Source of the DNA: Mycobacterium ahvazicum
Lineage (GTDB): Bacteria > Actinomycetota > Actinomycetes > Mycobacteriales > Mycobacteriaceae
DNA: 64,000 nucleotides
NCBI RefSeq assembly: GCF_900176255.2
Contig: NZ_FXEG02000003.1
Span: 1,240,001-1,304,000, forward strand
Direction: 5' to 3'
The translations under genes were made by a program, and so were the position numbers. The notes below the pieces were generated by a model that was not told the DNA's origin, made no database searches, and saw only the letters and a list, made by a program, of their open reading frames with translations. Shown in pieces: positions 7,535 to 16,199 of this stretch (position 1 is the stretch's first letter; every line of letters begins with the position of its first letter).

Positions 7535-9459
7535 TTCTTGGCTTTGTCCCCCGCGGCATCGGTGGACAGCGCCGCGACGAATGCCTCCTGCGGAACATCA
7601 ACGCGCCCAATCGTTTTCATCCGCTTCTTGCCTTCCTTCTGCTTTTCCAGAAGTTTGCGTTTACGCGTGATGTCTCCCCCATAGCACTTGGAGAGCACGT
7701 CTTTGCGGATCGCGCGAATATTCTCGCGCGCAATGATTTTCGATCCGATCGCGGCCTGGACCGGCACCTCGAACTGCTGGCGCGGAATCAGCTCCTTCAG
7801 CTTGGTGGTCATCTTATTTCCATAAGCGAACGCCGAATCCTTGTGCACGATCGCGGAAAACGCGTCTACCGCCTCGCCCTGCAGCAAGATGTCGACCTTG
7901 ACCAACGAAGCTTCCTGCTCGCCGGCCTCCTCGTAATCCAGGCTGGCGTAGCCGCGGGTGCGCGACTTCAACGAGTCGAAGAAGTCGAAGATGATCTCGC
8001 CCAACGGCATTGTGTAACGCAGCTCGACGCGCTCGGGCGACAGGTAGTCCATGCCGCCCAGCTCGCCGCGGCGCGACTGGCACAGCTCCATGATGGTTCC
8101 GATGAACTCGCTGGGGGCGATGACGGTGGTCTTGACCACCGGCTCGTACACCTCGCGGACCTTTCCCTCGGGCCAGTCCGACGGGTTGGTCACCACGATC
8201 TCGCTGTCGTCCTCCTTGATCACCCGGTACACCACGTTGGGCGACGTCGAGATCAGGTCCAGGTCGAATTCACGCTCCAGGCGTTCGCGAGTGATCTCCA
8301 TGTGCAGCAAACCCAAAAAGCCACAACGGAATCCGAAGCCCAGCGCGACCGAGGTCTCGGGCTCGTAGGTCAACGCCGCGTCGTTGAGCTGCAGCTTGTC
8401 CAGGGCGTCGCGCAGGTCCGGGTAGTCCGAGCCGTCCACCGGATACAGTCCCGAGTAGACCATCGGCTTGGGTTCCCGGTAACCGGTCAGCGCCTCCTTG
8501 GCGCCGTTGCGCGCCGTCGTCACGGTGTCCCCGACCTTGGATTGGCGGACGTCCTTGACGCCGGTGATCAGGTACCCCACCTCGCCCACACCCAGCCCCG
8601 CGCTGGGCTTCGGTTCGGGCGAGACGATGCCGACCTCGAGCAGCTCGTGGGTGGCGCCGGTGGACATCATCAGGATGCGCTCGCGCGGAACGATCTTGCC
8701 GTCCACCACGCGGACGTAGGTCACCACGCCGCGGTAGATGTCGTAGACCGAGTCGAAGATCATCGCGCGGGTCGGGGCGTCGGCGTCGCCCTGCGGGGGC
8801 GGCACCTCGCGCACCACGTGGTCGAGCAGGTCGGCCACGCCCTCGCCGGTCTTGCCGGAGACCCGCAGCACGTCGCCGGGGTCGCAACCGATGATGTGCG
8901 CGATCTCACCGGCATAGCGGTCCGGGTCGGCGGCCGGCAAGTCGATCTTGCTGAGCACCGGGATGATGTGCAGGTCGCGGTCCAGCGCCAGATACAGGTT
9001 GGCCAGCGTCTGGGCCTCGATGCCCTGCGCCGCGTCGACCAGCAGCACCGCGCCCTCGCACGCCTCCAGCGCGCGGGACACCTCGTAGGTGAAGTCGACG
9101 TGGCCCGGGGTGTCGATCAGGTGCAGGACGTAGTCGGTGCCATCGACCTGCCACGGCAACCGGACGTTCTGCGCCTTGATGGTGATACCGCGCTCCCGCT
9201 CGATGTCCATCCGGTCCAGATACTGCGCACGCATCGACCGCTCGTCGACGACGCCGGTGAGCTGAAGCATCCGGTCGGCCAGGGTGGACTTGCCATGGTC
9301 GATGTGAGCGATGATGCAGAAGTTCCTGATCTGCGCCGGCGCGGTGAAGGTCTTGTCGGCGAAACTGCTGATGGGGATCTCCTGGCGGGTGCTGTTGATG
9401 CTGCTTGACCGGTGGTTCGCGGGTACGTCCAGGGTATCTATGCAAGCTGGTCGGGACAC
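7531..9459 (-). CDS. lepA: Elongation factor 4 (LepA)
   Basis: A translational GTPase of about 642 residues that back-translocates or remodels stalled ribosomes. G1 is AHIDHGKSTL, G2 lies in the RGITIKAQ segment, G3 is DTPGHVDF and G4 is a variant VLSKIDLP. Domain II, the EF-G-like domains (FGFRCGFLGLLHMEITRERL) and the LepA-specific C-terminal domain (KCYGGDITRKRKLLEKQKEG) follow. The frame runs open far upstream over the divergent neighbour. I place the start at a GTG (9459), which gives a short mycobacterial-type extension (VSRPACIDTLDVPANHRSSS) before the conserved EIPISSFADKTF. No ATG lies between these points, so the exact start is uncertain. Downstream copy 3 of the lppR family overlaps its stop. 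Confidence 0.93.
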   Translation of the reverse strand: MSRPACIDTLDVPANHRSSSINSTRQEIPISSFADKTFTAPAQIRNFCIIAHIDHGKSTLADRMLQLTGVVDERSMRAQYLDRMDIERERGITIKAQNVRLPWQVDGTDYVLHLIDTPGHVDFTYEVSRALEACEGAVLLVDAAQGIEAQTLANLYLALDRDLHIIPVLSKIDLPAADPDRYAGEIAHIIGCDPGDVLRVSGKTGEGVADLLDHVVREVPPPQGDADAPTRAMIFDSVYDIYRGVVTYVRVVDGKIVPRERILMMSTGATHELLEVGIVSPEPKPSAGLGVGEVGYLITGVKDVRQSKVGDTVTTARNGAKEALTGYREPKPMVYSGLYPVDGSDYPDLRDALDKLQLNDAALTYEPETSVALGFGFRCGFLGLLHMEITRERLEREFDLDLISTSPNVVYRVIKEDDSEIVVTNPSDWPEGKVREVYEPVVKTTVIAPSEFIGTIMELCQSRRGELGGMDYLSPERVELRYTMPLGEIIFDFFDSLKSRTRGYASLDYEEAGEQEASLVKVDILLQGEAVDAFSAIVHKDSAFAYGNKMTTKLKELIPRQQFEVPVQAAIGSKIIARENIRAIRKDVLSKCYGGDITRKRKLLEKQKEGKKRMKTIGRVDVPQEAFVAALSTDAAGDKAKK

Positions 9460-9504
9460 ACTCGGACACAGTCGCACCCGTGCACCGACGACTATGCTGC
9501 GACT

Positions 9505-10107
9505 ATGGCGTCCAGCCGGAAATCGCAGTGGAAGACCTTCCAGCGGTTTGCCCAGAACGTCGTGGTCTACGGGGTTCCGCGTTTCATCCAGCAGGTTCAG
9601 ACCGCGCACGCGGTCTACCGCGAAATCGAGCAAGTCGTCAAAACCACCGCGAACGCGCGGGCGTCCAGCGGCGACTCGCAGGCGACGTCGATCACCGAGG
9701 GCCGGCCGGTCACCAGCGACAGCTTTCCGACCGCGCAACGCGCCCGCAAGGTGGTCTACGCCCCGGACCTCGACGGGCGGGCCGATCCCGGGGAAATCGT
9801 CTGGACGTGGGTGGTCTACGAGGACGACCCCACCCAGGGCAAGGACCGCCCGGTCCTCGTCGTCGGCCGCGAGCGCGGCGTGCTGCTCGGACTCATGCTG
9901 TCCAGCCAGGAGCGCTATGCCTCCGACCCGGATTGGGTCGGGATCGGCACCGGCGACTGGGATTACGAGGGCAGGCAGAGCTGGGTGCGGCTGGATCGGG
10001 TGCTCGACGTGCCCGAGGAGGGCATTCGCCGCGAGGGCGCGATCCTGCAGCGCGAGGTTTTCGACGTGGTGGCCACGCGCCTGCGCGCCGACTACGCCTG
10101 GCGGTAA
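9505..10107 (+). CDS. PemK/MazF-like domain protein (Rv2405-type)
   Basis: A 200-residue protein starting MASSRKSQWKTFQRFAQNVV. The second half has the PemK/MazF beta-barrel pattern: PGEIVWTWVVYEDDPTQGKD, then RPVLVVGRERGVLLGLMLSS. In true toxins this fold cleaves RNA. Here the domain carries a long N-terminal helix-rich region and no antitoxin gene is adjacent, so a conserved non-toxin role is as likely. The gene is divergent from lepA and the 45 bases between them hold both starts. Syntenic with Rv2405 of H37Rv. Confidence 0.75.
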   Translation: MASSRKSQWKTFQRFAQNVVVYGVPRFIQQVQTAHAVYREIEQVVKTTANARASSGDSQATSITEGRPVTSDSFPTAQRARKVVYAPDLDGRADPGEIVWTWVVYEDDPTQGKDRPVLVVGRERGVLLGLMLSSQERYASDPDWVGIGTGDWDYEGRQSWVRLDRVLDVPEEGIRREGAILQREVFDVVATRLRADYAWR

Positions 10108-10121
10108 GCATGGCGTTGCGT

Positions 10122-10181
10122 CGCGAGCGTAAGCGCACGGCTATTTGCCGCGCCCCATGTCGCAGTGCGCTTACGCTCGCG
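10122..10181. terminator. Long perfect inverted repeat between convergent genes
   Basis: Arms CGCGAGCGTAAGCGCA (10122-10137) and TGCGCTTACGCTCGCG (10166-10181) are exact 16-base reverse complements separated by 28 bases. They lie between the 3' ends of the PemK-like gene and the CBS gene. The placement fits a bidirectional terminator, but there is no U-tract. The exactness of the arms could equally mark a dispersed palindromic repeat. Confidence 0.6.
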
Positions 10182-10197
10182 GCAGAGTCTCCCGCAC

Positions 10198-10626
10198 TCA
10201 GCCCTGGGTGATGTAGGACTGCAGCTGCTGTTGTTCGGCCTCGAGCTCTTCCATGCGCGTCTTGACGACGTCACCGATGCTGACGATGCCGATCAGTTTC
10301 TTGCCGTCGAGCACGGGCACGTGACGCACCCGGTTCTTGGTCATCAGGACGCTGATCTCGTCGACCGTGTCGGACTTCGTGCACGTCGCAACGGTCGCGG
10401 TCATGATCTTGGAGATCGGGCGAGTGAGCATGCCGGGGCCATGCACGTGCAATTGGCGCACGACGTCGCGCTCGGACACGATGCCGACGACTCCCTCGTC
10501 GCCGACCACCACCATGGCGCCGATGTTTTGCTCGGCGAGGCCCGCGAGCAATTCCCGGACCGACGCGTCGGGATTGATCGTGGTGACCGCCGCGCCTTTG
10601 TTCCGCAAAACGTCCGCTATCCGCAT
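10198..10626 (-). CDS. CBS-domain pair protein (Rv2406-type)
   Basis: A 142-residue stand-alone Bateman module. The first CBS motif covers MRIADVLRNKGAAVTTINPD to GIVSERDVVRQL, and the second covers ISKIMTATVATCTKSDTVDE to LIGIVSIGDVVKTRM. A short charged tail EELEAEQQQLQSY may form a helix. CBS pairs bind adenine nucleotides such as AMP, ATP or SAM and regulate partner enzymes. No effector domain is fused here, so the partner is unknown. ATG at 10626 starts the first motif directly. Divergent from the RNase Z-like gene. Confidence 0.88.
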   Translation of the reverse strand: MRIADVLRNKGAAVTTINPDASVRELLAGLAEQNIGAMVVVGDEGVVGIVSERDVVRQLHVHGPGMLTRPISKIMTATVATCTKSDTVDEISVLMTKNRVRHVPVLDGKKLIGIVSIGDVVKTRMEELEAEQQQLQSYITQG

Positions 10627-10775
10627 CAAGCCTCCAGCTGGTTGTGATCTGCTTCACACCAGGCTACGGCCAACTCGCGCGGTGGGAAAGCCAACGCGAA
10701 AACCGGCGGCCCGATCACCCGTCGATACCGGCAAATGAGCCACACTCCGCCGACGCGTCTTGAAGGATAAGGGCC

Positions 10776-11618
10776 ATGATCGAGATCACCCTGTTGGGCA
10801 CCGGCAGTCCCATCCCCGACCCGAATCGCGCGGGACCGGCGACGCTGGTGCGGGCCGGCGGGCAGGTGTTCCTGGTGGATTGCGGGCGCGGTGTCCTGCA
10901 GCGCGCCGCGGCCATCGGTGTGGGCGCCGCCGGGTTGTCGGCCCTGCTGCTCACCCACCTGCACAGCGACCACATCGGCGATCTCGGCGACCTGCTGATC
11001 ACGCGATGGATCACCACGTTCACACCCGATCCGGCGCCGTTCCCGATCCTCGGGCCACCGGGCACGGCGGAGACGGTCGAGGCGACGCTGAAGGCGTTCG
11101 GCCACGACATCAGCTACCGGATCGCCCATCACGACGACCTGAACACCCCACCAGCGGTCGAGGTGCACGAGTACACGCACGGCCCGGTGTGGGACCGCGA
11201 CGGCGTCTCGATTCGGGTGGCTCCGACCGACCATCGGCCGGTCGCACCGACGATCGGGTTCCGGGTCGACGCCGACGGCGCCTCGGTGGTGCTGGCCGGC
11301 GACACGGTGCCGTGCCCGGGCCTGGACGAGCTGGCGGCCGGGGCAGGCGCGTTGGTGCACACCGTGATCCGCAAGGACATCGTCACCCAGATCCCGCAGC
11401 AGCGGCTGCAGGACATTTGCGACTACCACTCGTCGGTCGAGGAAGCCGCGGCCACCGCGGCCCGCGCCGGGGTGGGCACGCTGGTCATGACGCACTATGT
11501 GCCCGCGCTGGTGCCCGGACAAGAAGAACAGTGGCGGACACTGGCCGCCCAGGAATTCGGCGGCCGCATCGAGCTGGGCGACGACTTGCACCGGGTCGAA
11601 GTCCCGCCGCGGTCGTAG
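10776..11618 (+). CDS. Metallo-beta-lactamase-fold hydrolase, ribonuclease Z-like
   Basis: A 280-residue protein of the RNase Z/arylsulfatase MBL branch. MIEITLLGTGSPIPDPNRAG at the start and LLTHLHSDHIGDLGDLLITR (the HxHxDH zinc motif) are diagnostic. Later metal ligands lie in VVLAGDTVPC and LVMTHYVP. The long RNase Z family can mature tRNA 3' ends; in mycobacteria the substrate of this copy is not established from sequence. AAGGATAAGG upstream of the ATG is a good ribosome site. The GT9-like gene begins 5 bases after its stop, suggesting co-transcription. Position corresponds to Rv2407. Confidence 0.88.
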   Translation: MIEITLLGTGSPIPDPNRAGPATLVRAGGQVFLVDCGRGVLQRAAAIGVGAAGLSALLLTHLHSDHIGDLGDLLITRWITTFTPDPAPFPILGPPGTAETVEATLKAFGHDISYRIAHHDDLNTPPAVEVHEYTHGPVWDRDGVSIRVAPTDHRPVAPTIGFRVDADGASVVLAGDTVPCPGLDELAAGAGALVHTVIRKDIVTQIPQQRLQDICDYHSSVEEAAATAARAGVGTLVMTHYVPALVPGQEEQWRTLAAQEFGGRIELGDDLHRVEVPPRS

Positions 11619-11623
11619 CTGGG

Positions 11624-12661
11624 GTGAACGACGTCGCAGTCCACGAGGACGAGAATTGGGCAGATATCGAACCCGGCGCGCTGAGTCATCTGCTGCAGGT
11701 GCCTCGACCCGCGCTATATTTCGCCGCCAACATCGGCGACGCCGTCCTGACGCTGCCGACGGTGCGCGCCTTAAGCGACATGTTCGACGCCCCACTGACG
11801 GTGCTTTCCCCCAAGGTGTCCTTCGACCTCTGCTTCCGGGAAGTGAGCCCCCGCCTTGTCGACGTCACCGGAGTGCCGGAAACGGGGCCGTCCGCTCTTC
11901 CCGTTCGGTCCCCCGACTGTGCGGCCTTGGCCGCACAGCTCGGTCCCGTCGACGTGCTCATCAACGCCGTGAGCACGAACTTGCCGATGGACGCTTTTCG
12001 GGACCTCCGGCGGCGCCTCGGCCCTACCACGACCATCGGCTTCGCCGGCGACTACGCCGAATACGACGTCACGGTTCCCAAACAGGCGTGGCACGCCTGC
12101 GACCTGCTGTTCAAGTTGGCGCGTCTGTTCGATCGGTCGCTGCGGATCGAGGACTACGCCCAGCCGGTGTCCATTCCGTCGTCGGTGCAAGAGCAAGCCC
12201 GGTCGATGCGTGCGGCGCTGCGGCCCGGGACCAAGTTACTGGTCGTGCACGCGGACACCGATTGGAAGGAAAAGCGTTGGCCCGTCACACGATTCATCGA
12301 TCTGCTGAACCGATTCCTGTCGAGTCGGCCCGACTTCGTGGCATGGGTCGTCGGGATGGGACTCGAGGACCTCACCGTCGGGCGGGAACGGGATCGCATC
12401 GTCCCCCATCTCGGGCTCCCGCTGGATCTGAGCATGAGCATGGTCGCCCACGCGGACCTATTCCTGGGCATCGACTCCTGCATGCTGCATGCCGCCGACC
12501 TGGCGAGGGTGCCGGGCGTCGGACTCTTCGGCCCGACGCGATCGCTGACGTGGGGATTCAGATTCGGGCCGCACCGGCACCTCGATCAACTGCGGATGGC
12601 CGACATCAGCGTCGAAGAGGTGTTCGCCGCATTGCACGACATTGCCGACGAACATTTCTGA
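11624..12661 (+). CDS. Glycosyltransferase family 9-like protein
   Basis: A 345-residue cytosolic protein starting at a GTG. The N-terminal Rossmann half opens with LYFAANIGDAVLTLPTVRAL, the acceptor-side motif of heptosyltransferase-type GT9 enzymes. The C-terminal half has LFLGIDSCMLHAADLARVPG and VGLFGPTRSLTWG, close to the family's D-S-x-x-x-H-x-A and x-L-F-G-P-T motifs for nucleotide-sugar binding. The Gly usually before the Asp-Ser is kept. The sugar and acceptor are unknown. It is packed against the RNase Z-like gene on one side and leads into the Esp-like genes on the other. I know of no counterpart at this place in H37Rv, so it probably came with the inserted block. Confidence 0.72.
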   Translation: MNDVAVHEDENWADIEPGALSHLLQVPRPALYFAANIGDAVLTLPTVRALSDMFDAPLTVLSPKVSFDLCFREVSPRLVDVTGVPETGPSALPVRSPDCAALAAQLGPVDVLINAVSTNLPMDAFRDLRRRLGPTTTIGFAGDYAEYDVTVPKQAWHACDLLFKLARLFDRSLRIEDYAQPVSIPSSVQEQARSMRAALRPGTKLLVVHADTDWKEKRWPVTRFIDLLNRFLSSRPDFVAWVVGMGLEDLTVGRERDRIVPHLGLPLDLSMSMVAHADLFLGIDSCMLHAADLARVPGVGLFGPTRSLTWGFRFGPHRHLDQLRMADISVEEVFAALHDIADEHF

Positions 12662-12854
12662 ACGATGGCCACTGCTCAGCTCCCGTTAACCGAAATCCGG
12701 CTTGTGGCAAGGCGTCCGCTGGCGCAATTTTGCGGAAATACCTTGGCCTCAACTCGATTAAGCTTATTGACCAAGCACGCCAAGCCCGCGACCGTTAGGT
12801 TGCTGGCCGCCAACCCTGATGCGGGGGGTTCGGCAACGGGAGAGGACCTAGGTT

Positions 12855-14795
12855 ATGGGCATGGTCAAGCCGACGGGCGGGTTTGCCGAGGCCATGCTCG
12901 ACGGTGGCGGATGGCCCGACGTAGCCGAGGACGCCTTCTACGACCGAGCCCAGCAGTACCTGCAGGTCTTGCGGCAGGTAACCGAAGTGCTGGACACCTT
13001 CCGCCGGCAGCAGGGCGAGATCTTCGCCAGTGGACTCTGGTCGGGCGGTGCAGCGGGAGCCGCCAACGGCCGGGTCGAATCGAATATCGACGAATTGGTG
13101 AAGTTGCAAGACGATTTGGCGACCGCGATCACCTGGCAGCGGAAGGTCGCCGGATCGATCGAGCAAGCGAAGTCGGACATCGGCGACAACGTGGAGGCCG
13201 CGCACCGGCGGATCAATCTGATCGAGCAGGATGCCAAGCTCGAGCCCGCCGAACGAACCGCCGCCATCAATTCGGTGGTCGCCGCGACGCATACCGCTAA
13301 TGTCGGCGTGGTCCAAGGCACCGCGGAGCAGATTTTGGAGAGCAAGGACTGGAAGCCGCCTGAGCGCGCGCTGCAGGATCTGCTCGACCAGAAGGCACCG
13401 CCGGACTCCTCGTCCCCGGACCCATTGCTGGGCGATCGTGACCGGGGTGGCCGTTCCTGGGGACAGGGTTCCCCGGACGGCGCCGCGCCGCCCTCGACCG
13501 CGGCTCCCCCGCCGCCCCCCACCGCCACACCGCCGACAACTGTTATGGCCCCGGCACCGCCAGCGCCGGTAGCGCCGGCAACCACCGGCGGGACCGCTGC
13601 GGCCGTGCCACCGAGCGCACCGAAACCGTTGAGCCCGGCGGAATCCGCGCCACCCCTGGGCGCCGGCGGCCGCAACACCGCCATGCCGGCCGCGCCGGCC
13701 GCGCAGTGGGCGGGGCCGCGCGACACGGGTCCCGCGATGGCGCCGGCGTCGGCGACCGGAATGCCTGCCGCACCGGCGGCACCCGCCGGATCGCGCGGTG
13801 CCGCCGCGGGTTCGAGCACGGGGTCCGGTGCGCCGGTCGGGCAAAACTCGCCCGGTTCATCGGCCGGTATGCGACCGGCTGCGGCCCATCCGTCGCCGCG
13901 CAGTGCCGCAGCGGCCGGCCCGAAGGCGGCTGCGGCCCAGGCTCAGCGCACCGAATCCGATGCGGCCGCGGCGATTCCGGTTTCGTCGGCGCGGGCCGAA
14001 CGCGATGCCGCTGCGGCGGCGGCGCGTCGCGGCGGGGCCGATCCCCTGGTGCTCGCGCGGCGCATCGCGGCTGCGCTGAATGCACCCGACAGCGGCGGCG
14101 CCGGCCATTTGAAGTTCTTCTGGGTGACCGCGGTGACCACCGAGGGCGTCATCGTGGTGGCCAACAACTACGGACTGGCCTACCTCCCCGACGGCGTGCG
14201 GCTACCCGAACAGGTTCACCTGGCCAGTGCCGAGACGGCGATTCCGGCCACCGAGCGCGCACGCTGGGCCACCTACCCGGTGGTCGCCGTGCAGGGTTGG
14301 GCAGCACACCGAAACACCAAGCTGCGAGCGGTGATTGCGACCGACGAGCAGTTCGGCGATTCCGATCCGGGCGTGGCCAAGGTCGTGCTGAAGCCCGAGG
14401 ACATCCCGGAAAGCGGCGCAATGGCCGGGCGGTCCCGGCTGGAGGTGGTCGATCCTTCGTCGGCAGAGCGCCTGGCGGGTACTCCCGATTCGCGGTTGCT
14501 TGCCCTGTTGCCGGCGCCGCCGGCCAGCGCGCCCACGGACGGGCGCTCGAAGTTGTGGCTGGAGGTGATGCGTCCCTTGGCGAGCCGTGCCAGTGGCCGC
14601 GAGAAGGCCCACTTGCGGGCCTTCCGCGGCTACGCCGCGCACGCCCAAGAAGTGATCCTCGGCGAAGCGCGCGTGGCGGCCGATCCGGTTGCCCAGCGTT
14701 GCGCCGTCAGCGACTGGCTTTACTGGAAGCACGTCACCGCGTTGCTCGATGCCGCAACCGCGCCGTCACCGGCGCAGCCCGCGACCACGCCCTAA
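12855..14795 (+). CDS. EspK-like ESX-1 secretion-associated protein
   Basis: A 646-residue EspK paralogue. The N-terminal helical domain (1-180) carries MVKPTGGFAEAMLDGGGW, DRAQQYLQVLRQVTEVLD, a WSGG turn in GLWSGGAAGAANG, and VAATHTANVG. Residues of about 190-390 are a Pro/Ala/Gly-rich linker. The C-terminal domain (about 400-646) is conserved: ARRIAAALNAPDSGGAGHL, VTAVTTEGVIVVANNYGLAY, ESGAMAGRSRLEVVDPSSAE and WLYWKHVTALLD. EspK is a cytosolic chaperone-like partner that brings EspB to EccCb1 in ESX-1. The start has GGGAGAGG upstream. It converges on the espL-like gene with a 27-base gap. An EspB-like gene lies in the same block, which supports a dedicated pair. Confidence 0.88.
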   Translation: MGMVKPTGGFAEAMLDGGGWPDVAEDAFYDRAQQYLQVLRQVTEVLDTFRRQQGEIFASGLWSGGAAGAANGRVESNIDELVKLQDDLATAITWQRKVAGSIEQAKSDIGDNVEAAHRRINLIEQDAKLEPAERTAAINSVVAATHTANVGVVQGTAEQILESKDWKPPERALQDLLDQKAPPDSSSPDPLLGDRDRGGRSWGQGSPDGAAPPSTAAPPPPPTATPPTTVMAPAPPAPVAPATTGGTAAAVPPSAPKPLSPAESAPPLGAGGRNTAMPAAPAAQWAGPRDTGPAMAPASATGMPAAPAAPAGSRGAAAGSSTGSGAPVGQNSPGSSAGMRPAAAHPSPRSAAAAGPKAAAAQAQRTESDAAAAIPVSSARAERDAAAAAARRGGADPLVLARRIAAALNAPDSGGAGHLKFFWVTAVTTEGVIVVANNYGLAYLPDGVRLPEQVHLASAETAIPATERARWATYPVVAVQGWAAHRNTKLRAVIATDEQFGDSDPGVAKVVLKPEDIPESGAMAGRSRLEVVDPSSAERLAGTPDSRLLALLPAPPASAPTDGRSKLWLEVMRPLASRASGREKAHLRAFRGYAAHAQEVILGEARVAADPVAQRCAVSDWLYWKHVTALLDAATAPSPAQPATTP

Positions 14796-14822
14796 TCCCA
14801 ACGGCCATCAAATGCCTTGCTG

Positions 14823-15185
14823 CTACTCCGGTTTCGCTTGAAACGAGCTCGTCGCCGCAGTAAGCGAGTCCGCCATCTGTCCCAGCGACTCGATCAACTG
14901 CTCCTGTTCGGCATCGACCACCGGCGCCGCGGTGGCCTGCGCGTTTTGTATCGCCTCGTTGACCCGCAGCGCCACGGTTTCGATACCCAGTCGCAGCAGG
15001 CCGTCGTCGATGTGCAAGCCGGTAAGCCATTGGTGACCGTCGACCGTGGCCCGCACGGTTTCGGTTTCATCTGAGCCACTGAAGGATTCGGCTTTCAGAT
15101 TGTCCGTCTGCGCGTCTGCCATCGATTGGATCTGCTGCGCGGTGCGCAGCACCTCGGCCACGACGGGGTGCATCTCGGTACTCAT
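14823..15185 (-). CDS. EspL-like protein (YbaB/EbfC-type fold)
   Basis: A 120-residue protein matching the EspL pattern: VAEVLRTAQQIQSMADAQTD, then ETVRATVDGHQWLTGLHIDD, then GIETVALRVNEAIQNAQATA. The beta hairpin with HQWLTGL is characteristic of the ESX-associated YbaB-like group. In ESX-1, EspL stabilises other Esp proteins such as EspE and interacts with EspD. It is the promoter-distal gene of a five-gene minus-strand run and starts 12 bases after the EspD/EspH-like stop with an AAGGACG ribosome site. Cytosolic, no signal peptide. Confidence 0.86.
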   Translation of the reverse strand: MSTEMHPVVAEVLRTAQQIQSMADAQTDNLKAESFSGSDETETVRATVDGHQWLTGLHIDDGLLRLGIETVALRVNEAIQNAQATAAPVVDAEQEQLIESLGQMADSLTAATSSFQAKPE

Positions 15186-15197
15186 CTGACGTCCTTA

Positions 15198-15815
15198 CTA
15201 ATCGTTGCCGTAGCGCGTGGCGAACACATCCGCCTGTGCGCGAATAGCCTGATCAGGCGATCGCAACTGCGTTACGCCGGTCTCCAGTGCTTCGGCAATA
15301 AACTCTTCATCCTCTTGATCTGTTATCCCCAAGTGCCGGAAGGCGTCGAGCACGAATGAGTGCTGAATCGACAGTGCCCGTTGCCGAGCGAGGTCCGCGA
15401 TGGCGAATATCTCTGCCGCAAGCCCGGATTCGGTCATCTTCGCCGCATCCGCCGACAGCTCGACCAGTGAAACTCTGCCGTCCATGGTCGCCGTTACCGA
15501 CACGGTCTCGGGGGGATTGGTCACCTTGGCCGTCGGTACGGCATCGTCATCTTCAGCGCCGGCGGCGTCAGGGTCACCATCGTTCTCGGCCAGCGCATCG
15601 ATCAATTCGTCCCCGGTGTGCAGGGGCGGGGCCGGCTCGCTGACCACCAATGAGTCGATCACCGACGGCTCGGCGGCATCGACCCCGTCCCCGAAATCCA
15701 GGAACGCGCCGCTCTCCTGTCCGAAACCGTCGCCGCTGTCGGGTGCGGGGTTATCGCCGAAATCCCAGGCGGCGTAATTTCCGTCGTCGCCGTGCCCGTG
15801 CTGTGTGGTGTCCAC
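15198..15815 (-). CDS. EspD/EspH-family ESX-1 accessory protein
   Basis: A 205-residue acidic protein. The first 95 residues are Asp/Glu-rich and probably disordered. The conserved core starts at AKVTNPPETVSVTATMDGRV and continues SLVELSADAAKMTESGLAAE and IFAIADLARQRALSIQHSFV, ending QADVFATRYGND. This core is shared by EspD (partner of EspA/EspC) and EspH (partner of EspE/EspF), small cytosolic stabilisers of secreted Esp pairs. Start is a GTG at 15815 with GGAGAG about 8 bases upstream. It follows the EspC/F-like gene by 41 bases. The acidic head is somewhat longer than in the 184-residue EspD I recall. Confidence 0.87.
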   Translation of the reverse strand: MDTTQHGHGDDGNYAAWDFGDNPAPDSGDGFGQESGAFLDFGDGVDAAEPSVIDSLVVSEPAPPLHTGDELIDALAENDGDPDAAGAEDDDAVPTAKVTNPPETVSVTATMDGRVSLVELSADAAKMTESGLAAEIFAIADLARQRALSIQHSFVLDAFRHLGITDQEDEEFIAEALETGVTQLRSPDQAIRAQADVFATRYGND

Positions 15816-15856
15816 TCTGGCGTCTCTCCTTCGAACTGATAACGGTAAGCGGCCGA

Positions 15857-16174
15857 TCAGCCGGGTAACACCTGCCGTTTGAGGTTCGCGCCGGTCTGGG
15901 TGTCGGTGCTGCCATACGCGGTCGCACTGTCACGCAATTTTTGGGCCAGGTCCTCGCACACGCTGATCATGTTGGTGCACGCGGCTTCTCGTTCTCGCTC
16001 CGTGACGAACATGACGCCCCAGAACGCCGCCGAGATCAAACCGTGGTCCCAGATCAGCTTTTGGGCCAACCCATTGGCCGTTGCCATCGCGTTGCCGATT
16101 GCGACGGCGGATTCATCCTGCTCGACAGCGGCCGCTTCCAGGGCGGCGGGCTCGACTTGCAGATTGTCTGTCAT
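15857..16174 (-). CDS. EspC/EspF-like type VII secretion substrate
   Basis: A 105-residue protein starting MTDNLQVEPAALEAAAVEQD, the same opening pattern as EspC. Two helices follow, joined at LIWDHGLISAAFWG, where EspC has a THG turn. Near the C-terminus AYGSTDTQTG supplies a YxxxD motif, the general type VII export signal recognised by EccC. By family it would be co-secreted with the upstream EspA/E-like protein. The ATG at 16174 has GAGGAAAG upstream and lies 25 bases after the EspA/E-like stop. The segment with two aromatic residues at the turn is unusual for EspC itself. Confidence 0.83.
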   Translation of the reverse strand: MTDNLQVEPAALEAAAVEQDESAVAIGNAMATANGLAQKLIWDHGLISAAFWGVMFVTEREREAACTNMISVCEDLAQKLRDSATAYGSTDTQTGANLKRQVLPG

Positions 16175-16199
16175 GGATTCTTTCCTCGACCTTGGTGTC

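Noticed and set aside
7363..9408. Plus-strand open frame opposite lepA
   Set aside because: Antisense shadow of the strongly conserved LepA sequence, with low-complexity His/Asp/Val content.
9505..10107. A functional PemK/MazF toxin-antitoxin module
   Set aside because: No antitoxin-sized gene is next to it, and the protein has a long N-terminal extension, so only domain similarity is claimed.
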